Shown here: piece after piece, positions 30,490-40,031 of the stretch
How the letters are laid out: every line of letters starts with the position of its first letter
Numbering within the stretch: the first letter of the stretch is position 1
NCBI GenBank assembly: GCA_019638475.1
Contig: JAHBTR010000003.1
Location: forward strand, 1 to 64,000
From: Chitinophagaceae bacterium
GTDB lineage: Bacteria; Bacteroidota; Bacteroidia; Chitinophagales; Chitinophagaceae
Length of the DNA stretch: 64,000 nt
Direction of reading: 5' to 3'
Made by a program: the position numbers and the translations under genes
The notes under the pieces: model-generated
Told to the model about the DNA's origin: nothing
What the model saw: only the letters and a program-made list of their open reading frames with translations
Database searches by the model: none

Positions 30490-30503
30490 AATATTTTGTA
30501 TGC

Positions 30504-31343
30504 TTAATTATTGTACGAATATTCTATACTGCCTAAAAGTTGTTTTTTCTTGTCATAACATACTTCTTTTTCTTTTAAGCCTGTTATTGCATTATAAAAA
30601 TAAAACCAAGTATTGTAATTAGAGCCACCTGCCAATACTTGTATCATTTTTTTCAAATTGCCTGTTGTATCATATTCATACATAAAATCGGGTAACATTT
30701 TTTTTACTCTGCTGTTATAACGAACTATGTCAGTTAGTAAGTTTTGATTATTGTAATAATAAAAATAAGATTCAATATTTTTACCTTTTCTATACCAATG
30801 TTCTTCTACTACTAAATTTTTATCATCTACTACAAAATTGACAGTAATCGTATCTGTAGTGTTTTTTATTTTATACATTTTTTCAGGAGAACCATGAGCA
30901 TTGTACAACCAAATATGTGTTTCTGTAGAAACTGTAGTTATAAATGTATCAATAGTAGATGATTCAATAGTATGCAATTTTCCATCACTTTGATAAGTAT
31001 AGCTTGTAACAGTTTGTACACCATCTTCTTGGTTGTCTGTTTTGCTAATTTTAGTATTGGCAAAAAAAGTTTTTAAGGTAGATTTATTTCCTGCCGATGT
31101 TTTTGAATAAGTAATTATTTCAGACGCATCTTCATTAATGCGTTGTTCTACAACAAAATCTTCTATAACACTTCCATCACTTTCTTTGCTAATCGCTTTT
31201 ACTATTTTTATTTTATTTTGTTTAAATAGAGCCTGTTGTTGATTGCTGTGTTCTATAGCTATAATATCGTTATAATAATATTGTGCTATAATATTGTTGG
31301 GTGCTAAAAAGCAAAGTATAATGACAAAAAACAAGTATTTCAT
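30504..31343 (-). CDS. Exported hypothetical protein with YD/RHS-like strands
   Basis: The 279-residue protein has a signal peptide (MKYLFFVIILCFLAPNNIIAQ). The body is built of repeated beta units with Y-D/N-x-x-G-x-L patterns (YDTTGNLKKM, YNNQNLLTDIVRYN), similar in look to RHS/YD repeats. It lacks the RHS core and any toxin end, so it is probably a small periplasmic or surface protein. The start lies 113 bp from the divergent DUF3667 gene. The function is unknown. Confidence 0.65.
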   Translation of the reverse strand: MKYLFFVIILCFLAPNNIIAQYYYNDIIAIEHSNQQQALFKQNKIKIVKAISKESDGSVIEDFVVEQRINEDASEIITYSKTSAGNKSTLKTFFANTKISKTDNQEDGVQTVTSYTYQSDGKLHTIESSTIDTFITTVSTETHIWLYNAHGSPEKMYKIKNTTDTITVNFVVDDKNLVVEEHWYRKGKNIESYFYYYNNQNLLTDIVRYNSRVKKMLPDFMYEYDTTGNLKKMIQVLAGGSNYNTWFYFYNAITGLKEKEVCYDKKKQLLGSIEYSYNN

Positions 31344-31456
31344 GGCTTACAATTCTGTATCAAATGTAATAACTGCACAAACAACCTACAAAAACAGATT
31401 TTTTTTACCCTAAATAATTTAGGTTTGTAGTGTATTTTTAATTAAATATTAACGAA

Positions 31457-32467
31457 ATGAGTCATGCTAAAGAAAGACAAGAAAAAAAATGTTTAAATTG
31501 TGAAGCTGAGCTACATGGGCGTTATTGCCATGTTTGCGGTCAAGAAAACATTGAAATAAAAGAAAATTTATGGTCGCTTATTGTGCATTTTGTAGAAGAC
31601 ATTACCCATTTTGATGGTAAGTTTTATAAAACAATTAAAGTACTGCTTTTAAAACCTGGTTTTTTATCTGCTGAATATATTAAAGGCAAAAGAGCTACTT
31701 ATTTTCATCCTATTAGAATGTATGTATTTACTTCATTTTTCTTTTTTCTTATTTATTTTTCTTTTTATCAGGGCAATCATAATAATGCTTCATCAAATAA
31801 AGTAAGCATAGATAATAGTGAAATAGCAAAGAAAAGAGATTCTTTAGCAGACTCTGTTCTTAAAGATATTTATACAAGTAGTAACTATACAGATTCTACT
31901 AAATCAAACAGCAGGAAATCTAAATATACTTTAAAAGAATATGATTCCTTAATAAAAGTAGGTGCTATTGATGATAATTGGTTAGAGCAAAAATTTATCA
32001 GAAAATCTATCTATCTGGAAGATAAATATCAAAACAACAAAGGACAAATACTTACAGATTTTTTTCAAAAGTTTACCCATTCTTTTCCTCAAGTTTTATT
32101 TATTACATTACCGCTAATTGCTTTTTTACTAAAACTTTTATACATTCGTAGAAGAGAATTTTATTTTGTGCATCATGCCATTTTTACTATTCATATTTAT
32201 TGTGCTTCCTTCATTATTATTTTATTAAGTTTATGGATAGGTAGTTTATTACATTACATTCACCTAAATAATGGTATTATAGCAGGTTTAATAGATTTTA
32301 TAATATATGCACTAAGTTTTATTTACTTATATAAAAGTTTACGAAATTTTTATCAGCAAAAACGAATAAAAACTTTTTTAAAGTATATGATACTATTATT
32401 CTTCTCTCTCTTTATTTATTTGTTTGCATTTCTTTTAATGTTCACATTTACTGTAATGACCTTATAA
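31457..32467 (+). CDS. DUF3667 membrane protein
   Basis: The 336-residue protein begins with a zinc ribbon (CLNCEAELHGRYCHVCGQ, two CxxC knuckles), then the signature segment KTIKVLLLKPGFLSAEYIKGKR, YFHPIRMYVFTSFFFF, a soluble loop of about 100 residues and four or so C-terminal membrane helices. This is the DUF3667 pattern. It is an inner-membrane protein of unknown role. A TAGGTTTG -7-like box lies at 31420-31427. MazG follows 10 bp downstream. Confidence 0.85.
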   Translation: MSHAKERQEKKCLNCEAELHGRYCHVCGQENIEIKENLWSLIVHFVEDITHFDGKFYKTIKVLLLKPGFLSAEYIKGKRATYFHPIRMYVFTSFFFFLIYFSFYQGNHNNASSNKVSIDNSEIAKKRDSLADSVLKDIYTSSNYTDSTKSNSRKSKYTLKEYDSLIKVGAIDDNWLEQKFIRKSIYLEDKYQNNKGQILTDFFQKFTHSFPQVLFITLPLIAFLLKLLYIRRREFYFVHHAIFTIHIYCASFIIILLSLWIGSLLHYIHLNNGIIAGLIDFIIYALSFIYLYKSLRNFYQQKRIKTFLKYMILLFFSLFIYLFAFLLMFTFTVMTL

Positions 32468-32477
32468 AAAATAATGT

Positions 32478-33251
32478 ATGAATACAACAGCAGAAAATTT
32501 TTTAAGATTGGTAAAAATTATGGATGAATTAAGAGAGCAATGCCCTTGGGATAAAAAACAAACCATACATACGCTAAGACCAATGACTATAGAAGAGGTG
32601 TATGAATTGTGTGAGGCAATTATTAATGAAGATTGGAATAATATAAAAGAAGAATTAGGCGATGTTTTATTACATATTTTATTTTATAGTAGAATAGCTA
32701 AAGAAGAAAATAAGTTTGACATACATGATGTAATCAATACCATTTGTGAAAAATTAATTATTCGTCATCCTCATATTTATGGCAATGTGAAAGTAGAAAA
32801 TGAAGATGATGTAAAAAGAAATTGGGAAAAAATAAAAATAAAAGAAGGTGCAAAAGAAAGTGTGTTAAGTGGTGTACCAAAAACATTACCTGCTGTAATA
32901 AAAGCTACAAGAATGCAAGAAAAAGTAAAGCAAGTAGGCTTTGAATGGAGCAATAAAGAAGATGTTTGGAAAAAAGTAGAAGAAGAAATGGGAGAACTTA
33001 AAGAAGCAATAAAATCTAATAAGCAAGAGCATATTGAAGAAGAATTTGGCGATATTTTATTTAGTTTAATAAATTATGCACGGTTTTTGAAGGTTGATGC
33101 AGAAGGTGCTTTAGAAAAAACAAACCAAAAATTTTTGCAGCGGTTTCAAAGTTTAGAATTAATAGCAAAAGAAAAAGGAAAAATATTATCAGAAATGAGC
33201 CTTGCAGAAATGGATGAAATATGGAACGATATAAAAAAATCAAAACATTAA
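32478..33251 (+). CDS. mazG: Nucleoside triphosphate pyrophosphohydrolase MazG
   Basis: The 257-residue protein has two MazG domains, with the metal-binding EExxD patterns EELGDVLLHILFY and EEFGDILFSLINYARF. The CPWDKKQT start is typical. It hydrolyses NTPs and dNTPs to monophosphates, cleaning damaged nucleotides in the cytosol. The next gene begins 3 bp after its stop. Confidence 0.95.
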   Translation: MNTTAENFLRLVKIMDELREQCPWDKKQTIHTLRPMTIEEVYELCEAIINEDWNNIKEELGDVLLHILFYSRIAKEENKFDIHDVINTICEKLIIRHPHIYGNVKVENEDDVKRNWEKIKIKEGAKESVLSGVPKTLPAVIKATRMQEKVKQVGFEWSNKEDVWKKVEEEMGELKEAIKSNKQEHIEEEFGDILFSLINYARFLKVDAEGALEKTNQKFLQRFQSLELIAKEKGKILSEMSLAEMDEIWNDIKKSKH

Positions 33252-33254
33252 TCA

Positions 33255-36200
33255 TTGATTAACCATGTTAAAATAAATGTGCATCATAAAAAATTGCTGC
33301 TAATTATAGCAGCATGTTTATATATTGTATCTTTAATAGTTACTCGTTATGTAAGTTATACTTCATCTCCCAAAAAAGTTCAGCTACATTTAAGCAATGT
33401 TATTCAGCAAAAAGAAAATAGCTTTAATGCTTTTTTAGAAGATACTTCTTTATTAAAAAAAATAATTGCTAATTCTACTGCTGCACAAGAGGAAAATAAA
33501 ATTACAGAATATCCTTTTGGCGTTTTTATTTATTCTTTAAATAATCATAATAATCCTAATTTACTTTATTGGAATAATAATCGTTATGCTATTTCAGCAG
33601 ATGATGTATTTAAAAAAGATACTTCTTTATTGGTACAATATCAAAATGGCTCTTTTGAGTTTATCAAAAAAACAATATGCTTTAATGATAGCTCTTATTT
33701 TATTATTGGATTATTGCCCATTTATTGGGATTATTTTATAGAAAATAAATATTTAAAAGATGCTTTTGATGATGGTAATAATGCAGAGCAGTTGTATGAA
33801 ATAACAGAAAACACTAACGGAATTTCTATTTTTAACAACCATCAACAAGAGCTGTATAAAATACAAAAAAAGACAGGCAATATTTATTCGTCTTATGATA
33901 TAGTTACCATTATTCTGCGTATAATAGCTGTTATTTGTTTGCTTGTTTATATTCAAATAATCTCAAAACAAGTATCAGATAAAAAAGGATTTAAAAAAGG
34001 TTTTCTGTTATTGGTTTCTACCTTATTTGTATTAAGAGTACTTACTTATTTTACCAATTTTCCGTTTGATAAAAGTAGACTTGCACTTTTTGACCCTTCT
34101 ATTTATGCTTCTAATTTTATTCATCCATCATTAGGAGATTTACTCATTAATAGCATACTAATACTTTGGTTGGTATTTTTTTATAAGTTTAATAGAAATA
34201 AAAATATAACTCAAGAAAATACTTACTTAAAAATTGAAGGAGCAAAAAAAATATTTCCTTATATCAACCTTGTATTATTAGTATTGCTTACCCTTGTATT
34301 ATCAAGCACTGTTAAAAGCCTTGTATTAGATTCTAAAATATCATTAGACGTTACCAATTTTTTTAGCCTTACATTATATAGTGTTATAGGCTTTATTATT
34401 CTTTGTTTTTGTGCCCTTATATTTTTTCACTTATCACATATTATTTTATATGCAGTATTTCAGGCAAAAATTAAACTTAGGTTGCAATTATTGCTATGTG
34501 CTGTTATTGGATTACTGTTATTAAGTTTTCAGGTAGGTACTGTTTCTGTTGTATTTAATATGTTAAGTATTGCATGGTTATTAATCTATCTTACCATTAT
34601 TAATTACAGAAAAGAAGACACTCAATTACTCATTATCAAATCATCTTTCTTTATAGTTTGGATAGCTTTTTTTTCAATATCTATTGCAGCTTTAGTAATG
34701 CAGCAAAATACTTATATAGAAAATGAACAAAGAAAAAAATGGGCAGAAAAATTAGCAGAACAAACAGACCCCAACAGTGAAACATTATTACAAATTGCTA
34801 CTTTAAATTTTAGTGATAATTTTTTAACTGCCAACTTTAATAGATTTCAGCAAGAGTTTTCAAATAAATTTATTAAAGACAGTTTGGTAATTGAAAACTT
34901 TTCTGGTTATCTTAATAAATATGATACCCGTATTTATACTTATGATAGCCTTCTGAACCCTTTATACAATGATGATGCAGTTTCTTATGCTGTTATAAAA
35001 ACAATTATTCTTAATCAAGGTAAAGAAACCAATATTCCCAATTTATACAGTTATGAAAATACCAATGGAAGAGAAAGTTATATTTATGAAAAAGTAATTA
35101 CAAACAATGAAAATACAGTAGGCTATTTATTTGTAACAGTAAAACCTAAAAGATACAAGAGTGAGGCATTGTATCCTGAACTATTCAGGCAAGTACAAAA
35201 TTTATCAAGCGATTTTAATACACACTATGCTTATGCTATTTACAACAATAACATACTTGTCAATAGTTTTAATGATTATAGTTTTCAAAATTCTATTGCA
35301 AATAATACTTTGCCAAAAACAAAATTTGAAAAAAGAAGTATTGGTGGTTTTAATGAATTATGGTATAGTACAGGTAGTGGAAAAATTGTAGTAATTGTAA
35401 AAAAGAATACAGCACTATTAGAATTAATGACTCTTTTTGCTTATTTATTTTGTGTGTTTATTATAGTAATTACTCTTTTTCATATCACCAATTTTATTTT
35501 CAAAACAAGAATTAGAAAAGATGCTTATAAAAAAGCATTGCACATTTCTATCAGAAACCAAATTCATGCAACCATTATAATGGCAAGTGTTTTTTCTTTT
35601 ATCATTATTGGTATTACAACTATTTCATTTTTCATTTACCGATTTAATCAAAGCAATGAAGAAAAACTGTCAAAAAATATTCAGATAATTTCTAATCAGG
35701 TAGAAACTAAATTAAAAACCATCAATGCACACCTTACGTTTGATGATATTTTAGATATTACAACAATTAGCTTTGGCAATAATTTAGAAAAAACAATTAA
35801 TGAAATTTCTGAAATTTATAATTCAGATATAAACTTATTTAACACAGCAGGCACATTAATAGCTTCTACTCAGCCATATATTTATAACAAACAATTATTA
35901 AGCGATAAGATGCAGCCAACTGCATTTTTAGAATTAAATAGTTATAAAAAAAATAGTTTTATACAATCTGAAAAAATTGCAGGGCTTGAATATTTAAGTA
36001 TTTATGCTACTGTAAAAGATGATGAAGGAAAAACCTATGCTTATGTAAATATTCCATTCTTAAATTCTCAAACAGAATTAAGTCAGGAGATTTCAGGTTT
36101 CTTAGCAACATTAATGAATTTGAATGCTTTTATATTTTTATTATCAGGTGCTATTGCTTTTATGGCTACAGATAAAATTACTGCTTCATTTAGTTTAATT

Positions 36201-37013
36201 AGTCAAAAAATGAAAGCTATTAATATTGAGCAGCAAAATGAAGAAATAGAATGGAAACGAAATGATGAAATAGGCATTTTAGTAGCCGAATATAATAAAA
36301 TGGTCAAAAAATTAGAAGCAAGTGCCAAAGCATTGGCTCAAACAGAAAGAGAAGGAGCTTGGAGAGAAATGGCAAGACAAGTAGCACACGAAATTAAAAA
36401 TCCTTTAACGCCCATGAAATTAAGCATTCAATATTTGCAAAAATCTATTGCTAACAAAAATGAAAATATTCAAGATCTAACAAACAGCGTTGCTTCAACA
36501 TTAATAGAACAAATAGAACAGTTATCAAAAATTGCAGGCGATTTTTCTCAGTTTGCTAATATTGAAAATGTACAACCAGAAATATTTAATTTAAACAATA
36601 CCATTACTTCTTTAATAGAATTATATAAAACCAGAGATAACATAACAATAGAATGGCAAAAAGATAGCGATACATATAATATTTATGCAGATAAAGTACA
36701 AATAAGCCGCTTGTTCAGCAATTTAATACTCAATGCAATTGAAGCATCTGAAAATAACACACTCATTCACATTAAAATTTATCAAACTAAAAATAACAAT
36801 TTTGTAGAAACTTGTATAGAAGATAATGGCATTGGCATTAATGAAAATATGCAACAAAAAATATTTTTACCCAACTTTACTACCAAAACTTCTGGTACTG
36901 GATTAGGGTTAGCCATTACTAAAGCTATTACAGAAAAAGCCAACGGAACAATAACTTTTACTACTGAAGAAAATGTAGGTACTACTTTTAAAGTAGCTTT
37001 GCCATTAGCATAA
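33255..37013 (+). CDS. NtrY-like membrane sensor histidine kinase
   Basis: This kinase has 1,252 residues counted from a TTG at 33255; a GTG at 33279 is an alternative and no ATG fits. It has about ten hydrophobic segments spread over the first 980 residues, two large extracytoplasmic sensor regions (about 500-720 and 810-950), a HAMP segment, then the kinase core: H-box RQVAHEIKNPLTPMK (H1045), N-box NLILNAIEAS, DNGIGI and GTGLGLAI. It should autophosphorylate and pass phosphate to a response regulator, but none is encoded nearby, so it is an orphan here. It follows mazG by 3 bp. Confidence 0.9.
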   Translation: MINHVKINVHHKKLLLIIAACLYIVSLIVTRYVSYTSSPKKVQLHLSNVIQQKENSFNAFLEDTSLLKKIIANSTAAQEENKITEYPFGVFIYSLNNHNNPNLLYWNNNRYAISADDVFKKDTSLLVQYQNGSFEFIKKTICFNDSSYFIIGLLPIYWDYFIENKYLKDAFDDGNNAEQLYEITENTNGISIFNNHQQELYKIQKKTGNIYSSYDIVTIILRIIAVICLLVYIQIISKQVSDKKGFKKGFLLLVSTLFVLRVLTYFTNFPFDKSRLALFDPSIYASNFIHPSLGDLLINSILILWLVFFYKFNRNKNITQENTYLKIEGAKKIFPYINLVLLVLLTLVLSSTVKSLVLDSKISLDVTNFFSLTLYSVIGFIILCFCALIFFHLSHIILYAVFQAKIKLRLQLLLCAVIGLLLLSFQVGTVSVVFNMLSIAWLLIYLTIINYRKEDTQLLIIKSSFFIVWIAFFSISIAALVMQQNTYIENEQRKKWAEKLAEQTDPNSETLLQIATLNFSDNFLTANFNRFQQEFSNKFIKDSLVIENFSGYLNKYDTRIYTYDSLLNPLYNDDAVSYAVIKTIILNQGKETNIPNLYSYENTNGRESYIYEKVITNNENTVGYLFVTVKPKRYKSEALYPELFRQVQNLSSDFNTHYAYAIYNNNILVNSFNDYSFQNSIANNTLPKTKFEKRSIGGFNELWYSTGSGKIVVIVKKNTALLELMTLFAYLFCVFIIVITLFHITNFIFKTRIRKDAYKKALHISIRNQIHATIIMASVFSFIIIGITTISFFIYRFNQSNEEKLSKNIQIISNQVETKLKTINAHLTFDDILDITTISFGNNLEKTINEISEIYNSDINLFNTAGTLIASTQPYIYNKQLLSDKMQPTAFLELNSYKKNSFIQSEKIAGLEYLSIYATVKDDEGKTYAYVNIPFLNSQTELSQEISGFLATLMNLNAFIFLLSGAIAFMATDKITASFSLISQKMKAINIEQQNEEIEWKRNDEIGILVAEYNKMVKKLEASAKALAQTEREGAWREMARQVAHEIKNPLTPMKLSIQYLQKSIANKNENIQDLTNSVASTLIEQIEQLSKIAGDFSQFANIENVQPEIFNLNNTITSLIELYKTRDNITIEWQKDSDTYNIYADKVQISRLFSNLILNAIEASENNTLIHIKIYQTKNNNFVETCIEDNGIGINENMQQKIFLPNFTTKTSGTGLGLAITKAITEKANGTITFTTEENVGTTFKVALPLA

Positions 37014-37031
37014 AATTGAAATACAAGCTAA

Positions 37032-38063
37032 TTAAAAAAGATTATATCTCGGACACCAATCACCATATTTATTGCCCAAAATAAATCCTATTAAAAATTC
37101 ATGAGTTCCTTTGCTTACTGTATTTAAACGAGAAGTAGTTACATCGTAAGAATAACCAATATTAATACTGTTACTTAAATTAACACCCAACATTCCTGCA
37201 AAACCATCTTTATATCTATAAGATGCTCCAACCCAAGCATAATCTTGAAATTGTACTTTGGCATTTACATCAAAACCTATTGGCATTGGGCTTACATATC
37301 TTACAACTAAAGAAGGTAAAAATGTCAAATCGTCTGTAAAAAATAAACGATAACCTGCACTTAAAAATAAGTGTGGTACTAATTTACCAGTTTCTAACCC
37401 TACATGATTATTAGAGTAAGTAACTTTTTGAGGAACAATTTGCTGAGCAGCCAATCCTATAAAGAAATCTCTATCATACAACCAAAGACCTGCACTTATA
37501 TCAGGACGAATATTGTTTAAATATCCACTACCAGATACTGCAGGGTCCATAGTACCATTAGCAAATTGTAATTTAGATGTATTTAATCTAAGATTTGAAA
37601 TACCTGCACTTAATCCTGCACTCAATGTAGTATGAGGTCCAATACCCATGTGATAGGCATAAGTAGCAGTAGCTATAAAATTATTTAAAGGACCCGTTTT
37701 ATCATTAATAATAGTAAATCCTATACCACCATGATTTTCTGGAGCAGTATAATCTTTCACCCAATTTTTACCTCTTGGATTTTCGCCTCTTGCATGAAAA
37801 CTGGTAGCAGTTTCTCTTTCATACACATCTTTTTTAGTAGGGGCATGTATGGTAAAATAAGTAGTTACAGGAGCATCTTGCAAACCTACCCATTGCATAC
37901 GATGACTTAATTTAACATCAGTATAATTTTCAATTCCTGCAACAGCAGGATTGAGAATAAAATTATTCATAATATACTGTGTGTAATAAGGTCTTTGTTG
38001 TGCATTGGAAGTTAAAGAAACTATACTTGCTGCTACAATTAATAATGGTACAATCTTTTTCAT
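37032..38063 (-). CDS. PorP/SprF family type IX secretion membrane protein
   Basis: The protein has 343 residues from the ATG giving MKKIVPLLIVAASIV and a signal peptide ending near SNAQQ. Landmarks are RPYYTQYIMNNFILNPAVAG, HRMQWVG and repeated short beta strands of an outer-membrane barrel, which define the PorP/SprF family. These proteins anchor gliding or type IX machinery or secreted substrates at the outer membrane. A start three codons earlier (38072) is possible. A TATGTTTG -7 box on the minus strand (38089-38096) fits either start. Confidence 0.9.
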   Translation of the reverse strand: MKKIVPLLIVAASIVSLTSNAQQRPYYTQYIMNNFILNPAVAGIENYTDVKLSHRMQWVGLQDAPVTTYFTIHAPTKKDVYERETATSFHARGENPRGKNWVKDYTAPENHGGIGFTIINDKTGPLNNFIATATYAYHMGIGPHTTLSAGLSAGISNLRLNTSKLQFANGTMDPAVSGSGYLNNIRPDISAGLWLYDRDFFIGLAAQQIVPQKVTYSNNHVGLETGKLVPHLFLSAGYRLFFTDDLTFLPSLVVRYVSPMPIGFDVNAKVQFQDYAWVGASYRYKDGFAGMLGVNLSNSINIGYSYDVTTSRLNTVSKGTHEFLIGFILGNKYGDWCPRYNLF

Positions 38064-38088
38064 ATCATTCATAAGTACAAGAAAGACA

Positions 38089-38096
38089 CAAACATA
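38089..38096 (-). promoter_or_regulatory. -7 box of the PorP/SprF gene
   Basis: On the minus strand it reads TATGTTTG, an exact TAnnTTTG match placed to start transcription about 20 nt before the PorP/SprF ATG. No clear -33 partner is seen. Confidence 0.45.
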
Positions 38097-38284
38097 TTGT
38101 ATTATGCTGTTTGAACGACTATTTTTTTTATTATTTTTATAAAAAAGAGAAAAAATTGACTGATTTATTGATTTTTTTGGCAATTACACTGCTTACATAT
38201 TATCTTTTATAGCTATTTTTTCTGAAAAAGAGGAGCATTAATAAAATAAGTACAATTTAATTTCATAGAAAATTTTATTAATTT

Positions 38285-38316
38285 TTTGGAAGAAAATAAG
38301 ACAGCCATTACCTTCG
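38285..38316 (+). promoter_or_regulatory. Promoter of tRNA-Gln
   Basis: TTTG at 38285-38288, 20 bp, then TACCTTCG at 38309-38316 (7 of 8 to TAnnTTTG). It would start transcription about 15 nt before the tRNA. Confidence 0.6.
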
Positions 38317-38335
38317 CCGTCCATTTTACAAAGAT

Positions 38336-38406
38336 TGGCCTATAGTATAATGGTAGTACAACAGGTTTTGGTCCTGTCTGTCTTGGTTCGAATCCAGGTA
38401 GGCCAA
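38336..38406 (+). tRNA. tRNA-Gln (anticodon TTG)
   Basis: A 71-nt cloverleaf: acceptor stem 38336-38342 with 38399-38405, a five-pair anticodon stem (ACAGG/CCTGT) around the loop TTTTGGT giving anticodon TTG, and a GGTTCGAATCC T-arm. The 3' CCA is not encoded. It has its own promoter upstream and a terminator 13 bp downstream. Confidence 0.95.
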
Positions 38407-38419
38407 CAAAAAATGAAAG

Positions 38420-38449
38420 AGACTGTCTTAAAAGGGCAGTCTTTTTTTT
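38420..38449 (+). terminator. Intrinsic terminator after tRNA-Gln
   Basis: An 8-bp stem (AGACTGTC with GGCAGTCT, one G-U pair) around a 7-base loop, followed directly by a run of seven T. Confidence 0.88.
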
Positions 38450-38531
38450 ATAAATTTACTATCAACAATTATAAGCCTTAGCAGTATAACTTTTGCAATT
38501 GTTTTCAAATTCATTAACAATAGCAATTTTA

Positions 38532-40031
38532 TCATTCTACAATCAATTTTTTAGTTTGTATATTTCCTTTTACATCTACCACTTTCAACAAGTAAATTCC
38601 TTTGCTTACATTTTCAACATTCAATTTTACGTTATTGGCATTATTGAAATTTTGCTGTATTAATGTTCTTCCTGTAAAATCAATAATGTTTATTTGTTGT
38701 ATGTTTTTAGAAACAACATTTACAACATTTCTTGCAGGATTAGGATAAATGTTTAAAGTTTCAGGTTTAATGTTTAATGTTATTTGCAGCGTTTTACTAT
38801 AAGTAATTTTTCCGTCTTTATCTACTGCTTCTATTCTATAATAACTCTTTCCATTCAAAGGCTGTACATCCGTAAAACTATATTCATTATAACTGTTATT
38901 TTTTGCAGCTACTGTATTTATGGTATAAAACTCTATTCCGTTACTGCTTCTTTGAATATTAAAATGCGAAACATTGATTTCATCGGCAGTAAACCATTTA
39001 TTTACTACACCCTCATTAATAATTAATAATTGATAATTAACAATTCTTAATGGCACCGCCCCTACACTCACATACACCGTATCCTTACTATACTGCCCAC
39101 ATACATTTTGCTCTATTACATAAAAGGTGCTTGTTGCAGGTTGTACAAATAAACCACTAACATTAGTAGCTATTACATTGCCTGCACTGTTGTACCATAC
39201 CACATTGGTTAAGCCTGTGGTAAAAGAGCCTATAAATGTGCTGTCCCCTGCCGTTATGGTTTTATCCTCTCCTGCATCTGCTTTTAAGGTTATGCTATCT
39301 AAGGGCAATACACTTACATCATCTATATAATAAGCTGCACCATAATAACCTGTTGTTTGCATTATTTGAAAAGACGTTTGTGCATTGTTTTTAAAATTAC
39401 CGAGGGTTAAATATTTTTCCCCGCCCTGTGCCGTAAATACACCTGCTACCTTTACCCAGTTAAGCGTATCTGTAACAATGTAAGGGTTTTGTATTTGGGG
39501 GTTGGCAGGCAATAAATAAATATTGTTAGCGGTATCTACATATACAGGATTATTGGTAAATAGCATAGATTGGTTGTTACAGCCAAGTCTTAAGGTGTTT
39601 AATGAATTTACATAATATTCTGCATAATAACATTCCCCTTGTTGTAAACTGTCCAATAATTGTACTTGTATATAATTTCGGCTGTCCATACTGTTGTAAT
39701 AGTACATAGCAATATAACCGTTTCCTGTTCGAGGATATTGAAAGTTATACCCCCCCCCCCCAAAATTTGCAGGTACACCTGTAATATTATTATTAGCACA
39801 AGCATTATAATATGTTGCCCCCCTTAAATCGGGTTTATACCAAAAATTTGGTTTGTCATTTTTAAAATTACTACTTTCAATAGGGCAATTATCATATTGC
39901 TCAAAGCTCGGGTTAGGTACTAAATTATAGGGGCTAAATTGGGCATGGACTATGATACTTAACAGAAAACAACAGCAAAGCAGTAAACACTGCTTTGCTG
40001 TTTGCAACCATATAATTATTAGTTTTATCAT
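38532..40031 (-). CDS. Secreted protein with type IX sorting domain; contains a 12-G tract
   Basis: The 499-residue protein has a signal peptide (hydrophobic CLLLCCCFLLSIIVHAQ), an N-terminal beta-sandwich opening NLVPNPSFEQYDNCP that is common in Bacteroidota surface proteins, a short Ig-like stretch, an FN3-like segment, and a C-terminal type A sorting domain (YPNPARNVVNVV ... GIYLLKVVD ... KKLIVE) for export by the type IX system. Residues 91-94 are four Gly encoded by twelve consecutive G. Its ATG overlaps the stop of the protease gene (ATGA), so the two are coupled. The upstream two thirds are richer in G+C than the sorting-domain end. Confidence 0.85.
   Translation of the reverse strand: MIKLIIIWLQTAKQCLLLCCCFLLSIIVHAQFSPYNLVPNPSFEQYDNCPIESSNFKNDKPNFWYKPDLRGATYYNACANNNITGVPANFGGGGYNFQYPRTGNGYIAMYYYNSMDSRNYIQVQLLDSLQQGECYYAEYYVNSLNTLRLGCNNQSMLFTNNPVYVDTANNIYLLPANPQIQNPYIVTDTLNWVKVAGVFTAQGGEKYLTLGNFKNNAQTSFQIMQTTGYYGAAYYIDDVSVLPLDSITLKADAGEDKTITAGDSTFIGSFTTGLTNVVWYNSAGNVIATNVSGLFVQPATSTFYVIEQNVCGQYSKDTVYVSVGAVPLRIVNYQLLIINEGVVNKWFTADEINVSHFNIQRSSNGIEFYTINTVAAKNNSYNEYSFTDVQPLNGKSYYRIEAVDKDGKITYSKTLQITLNIKPETLNIYPNPARNVVNVVSKNIQQINIIDFTGRTLIQQNFNNANNVKLNVENVSKGIYLLKVVDVKGNIQTKKLIVE
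39750..39761 (-). repeat. Homopolymer G12 (C12 on the plus strand) within the coding sequence
   Basis: Twelve identical bases lie in the coding frame of the sorting-domain protein at codons 91-94. A tract this long is prone to slippage; loss or gain of one base stops the protein early. The frame is open at the length seen here. Confidence 0.95.

Noticed and set aside
30504..31343. RHS toxin or polymorphic toxin
   Set aside because: Only a few YD-like strands are present; there is no RHS core, no DPxG-type cleavage motif and no toxin or immunity gene.
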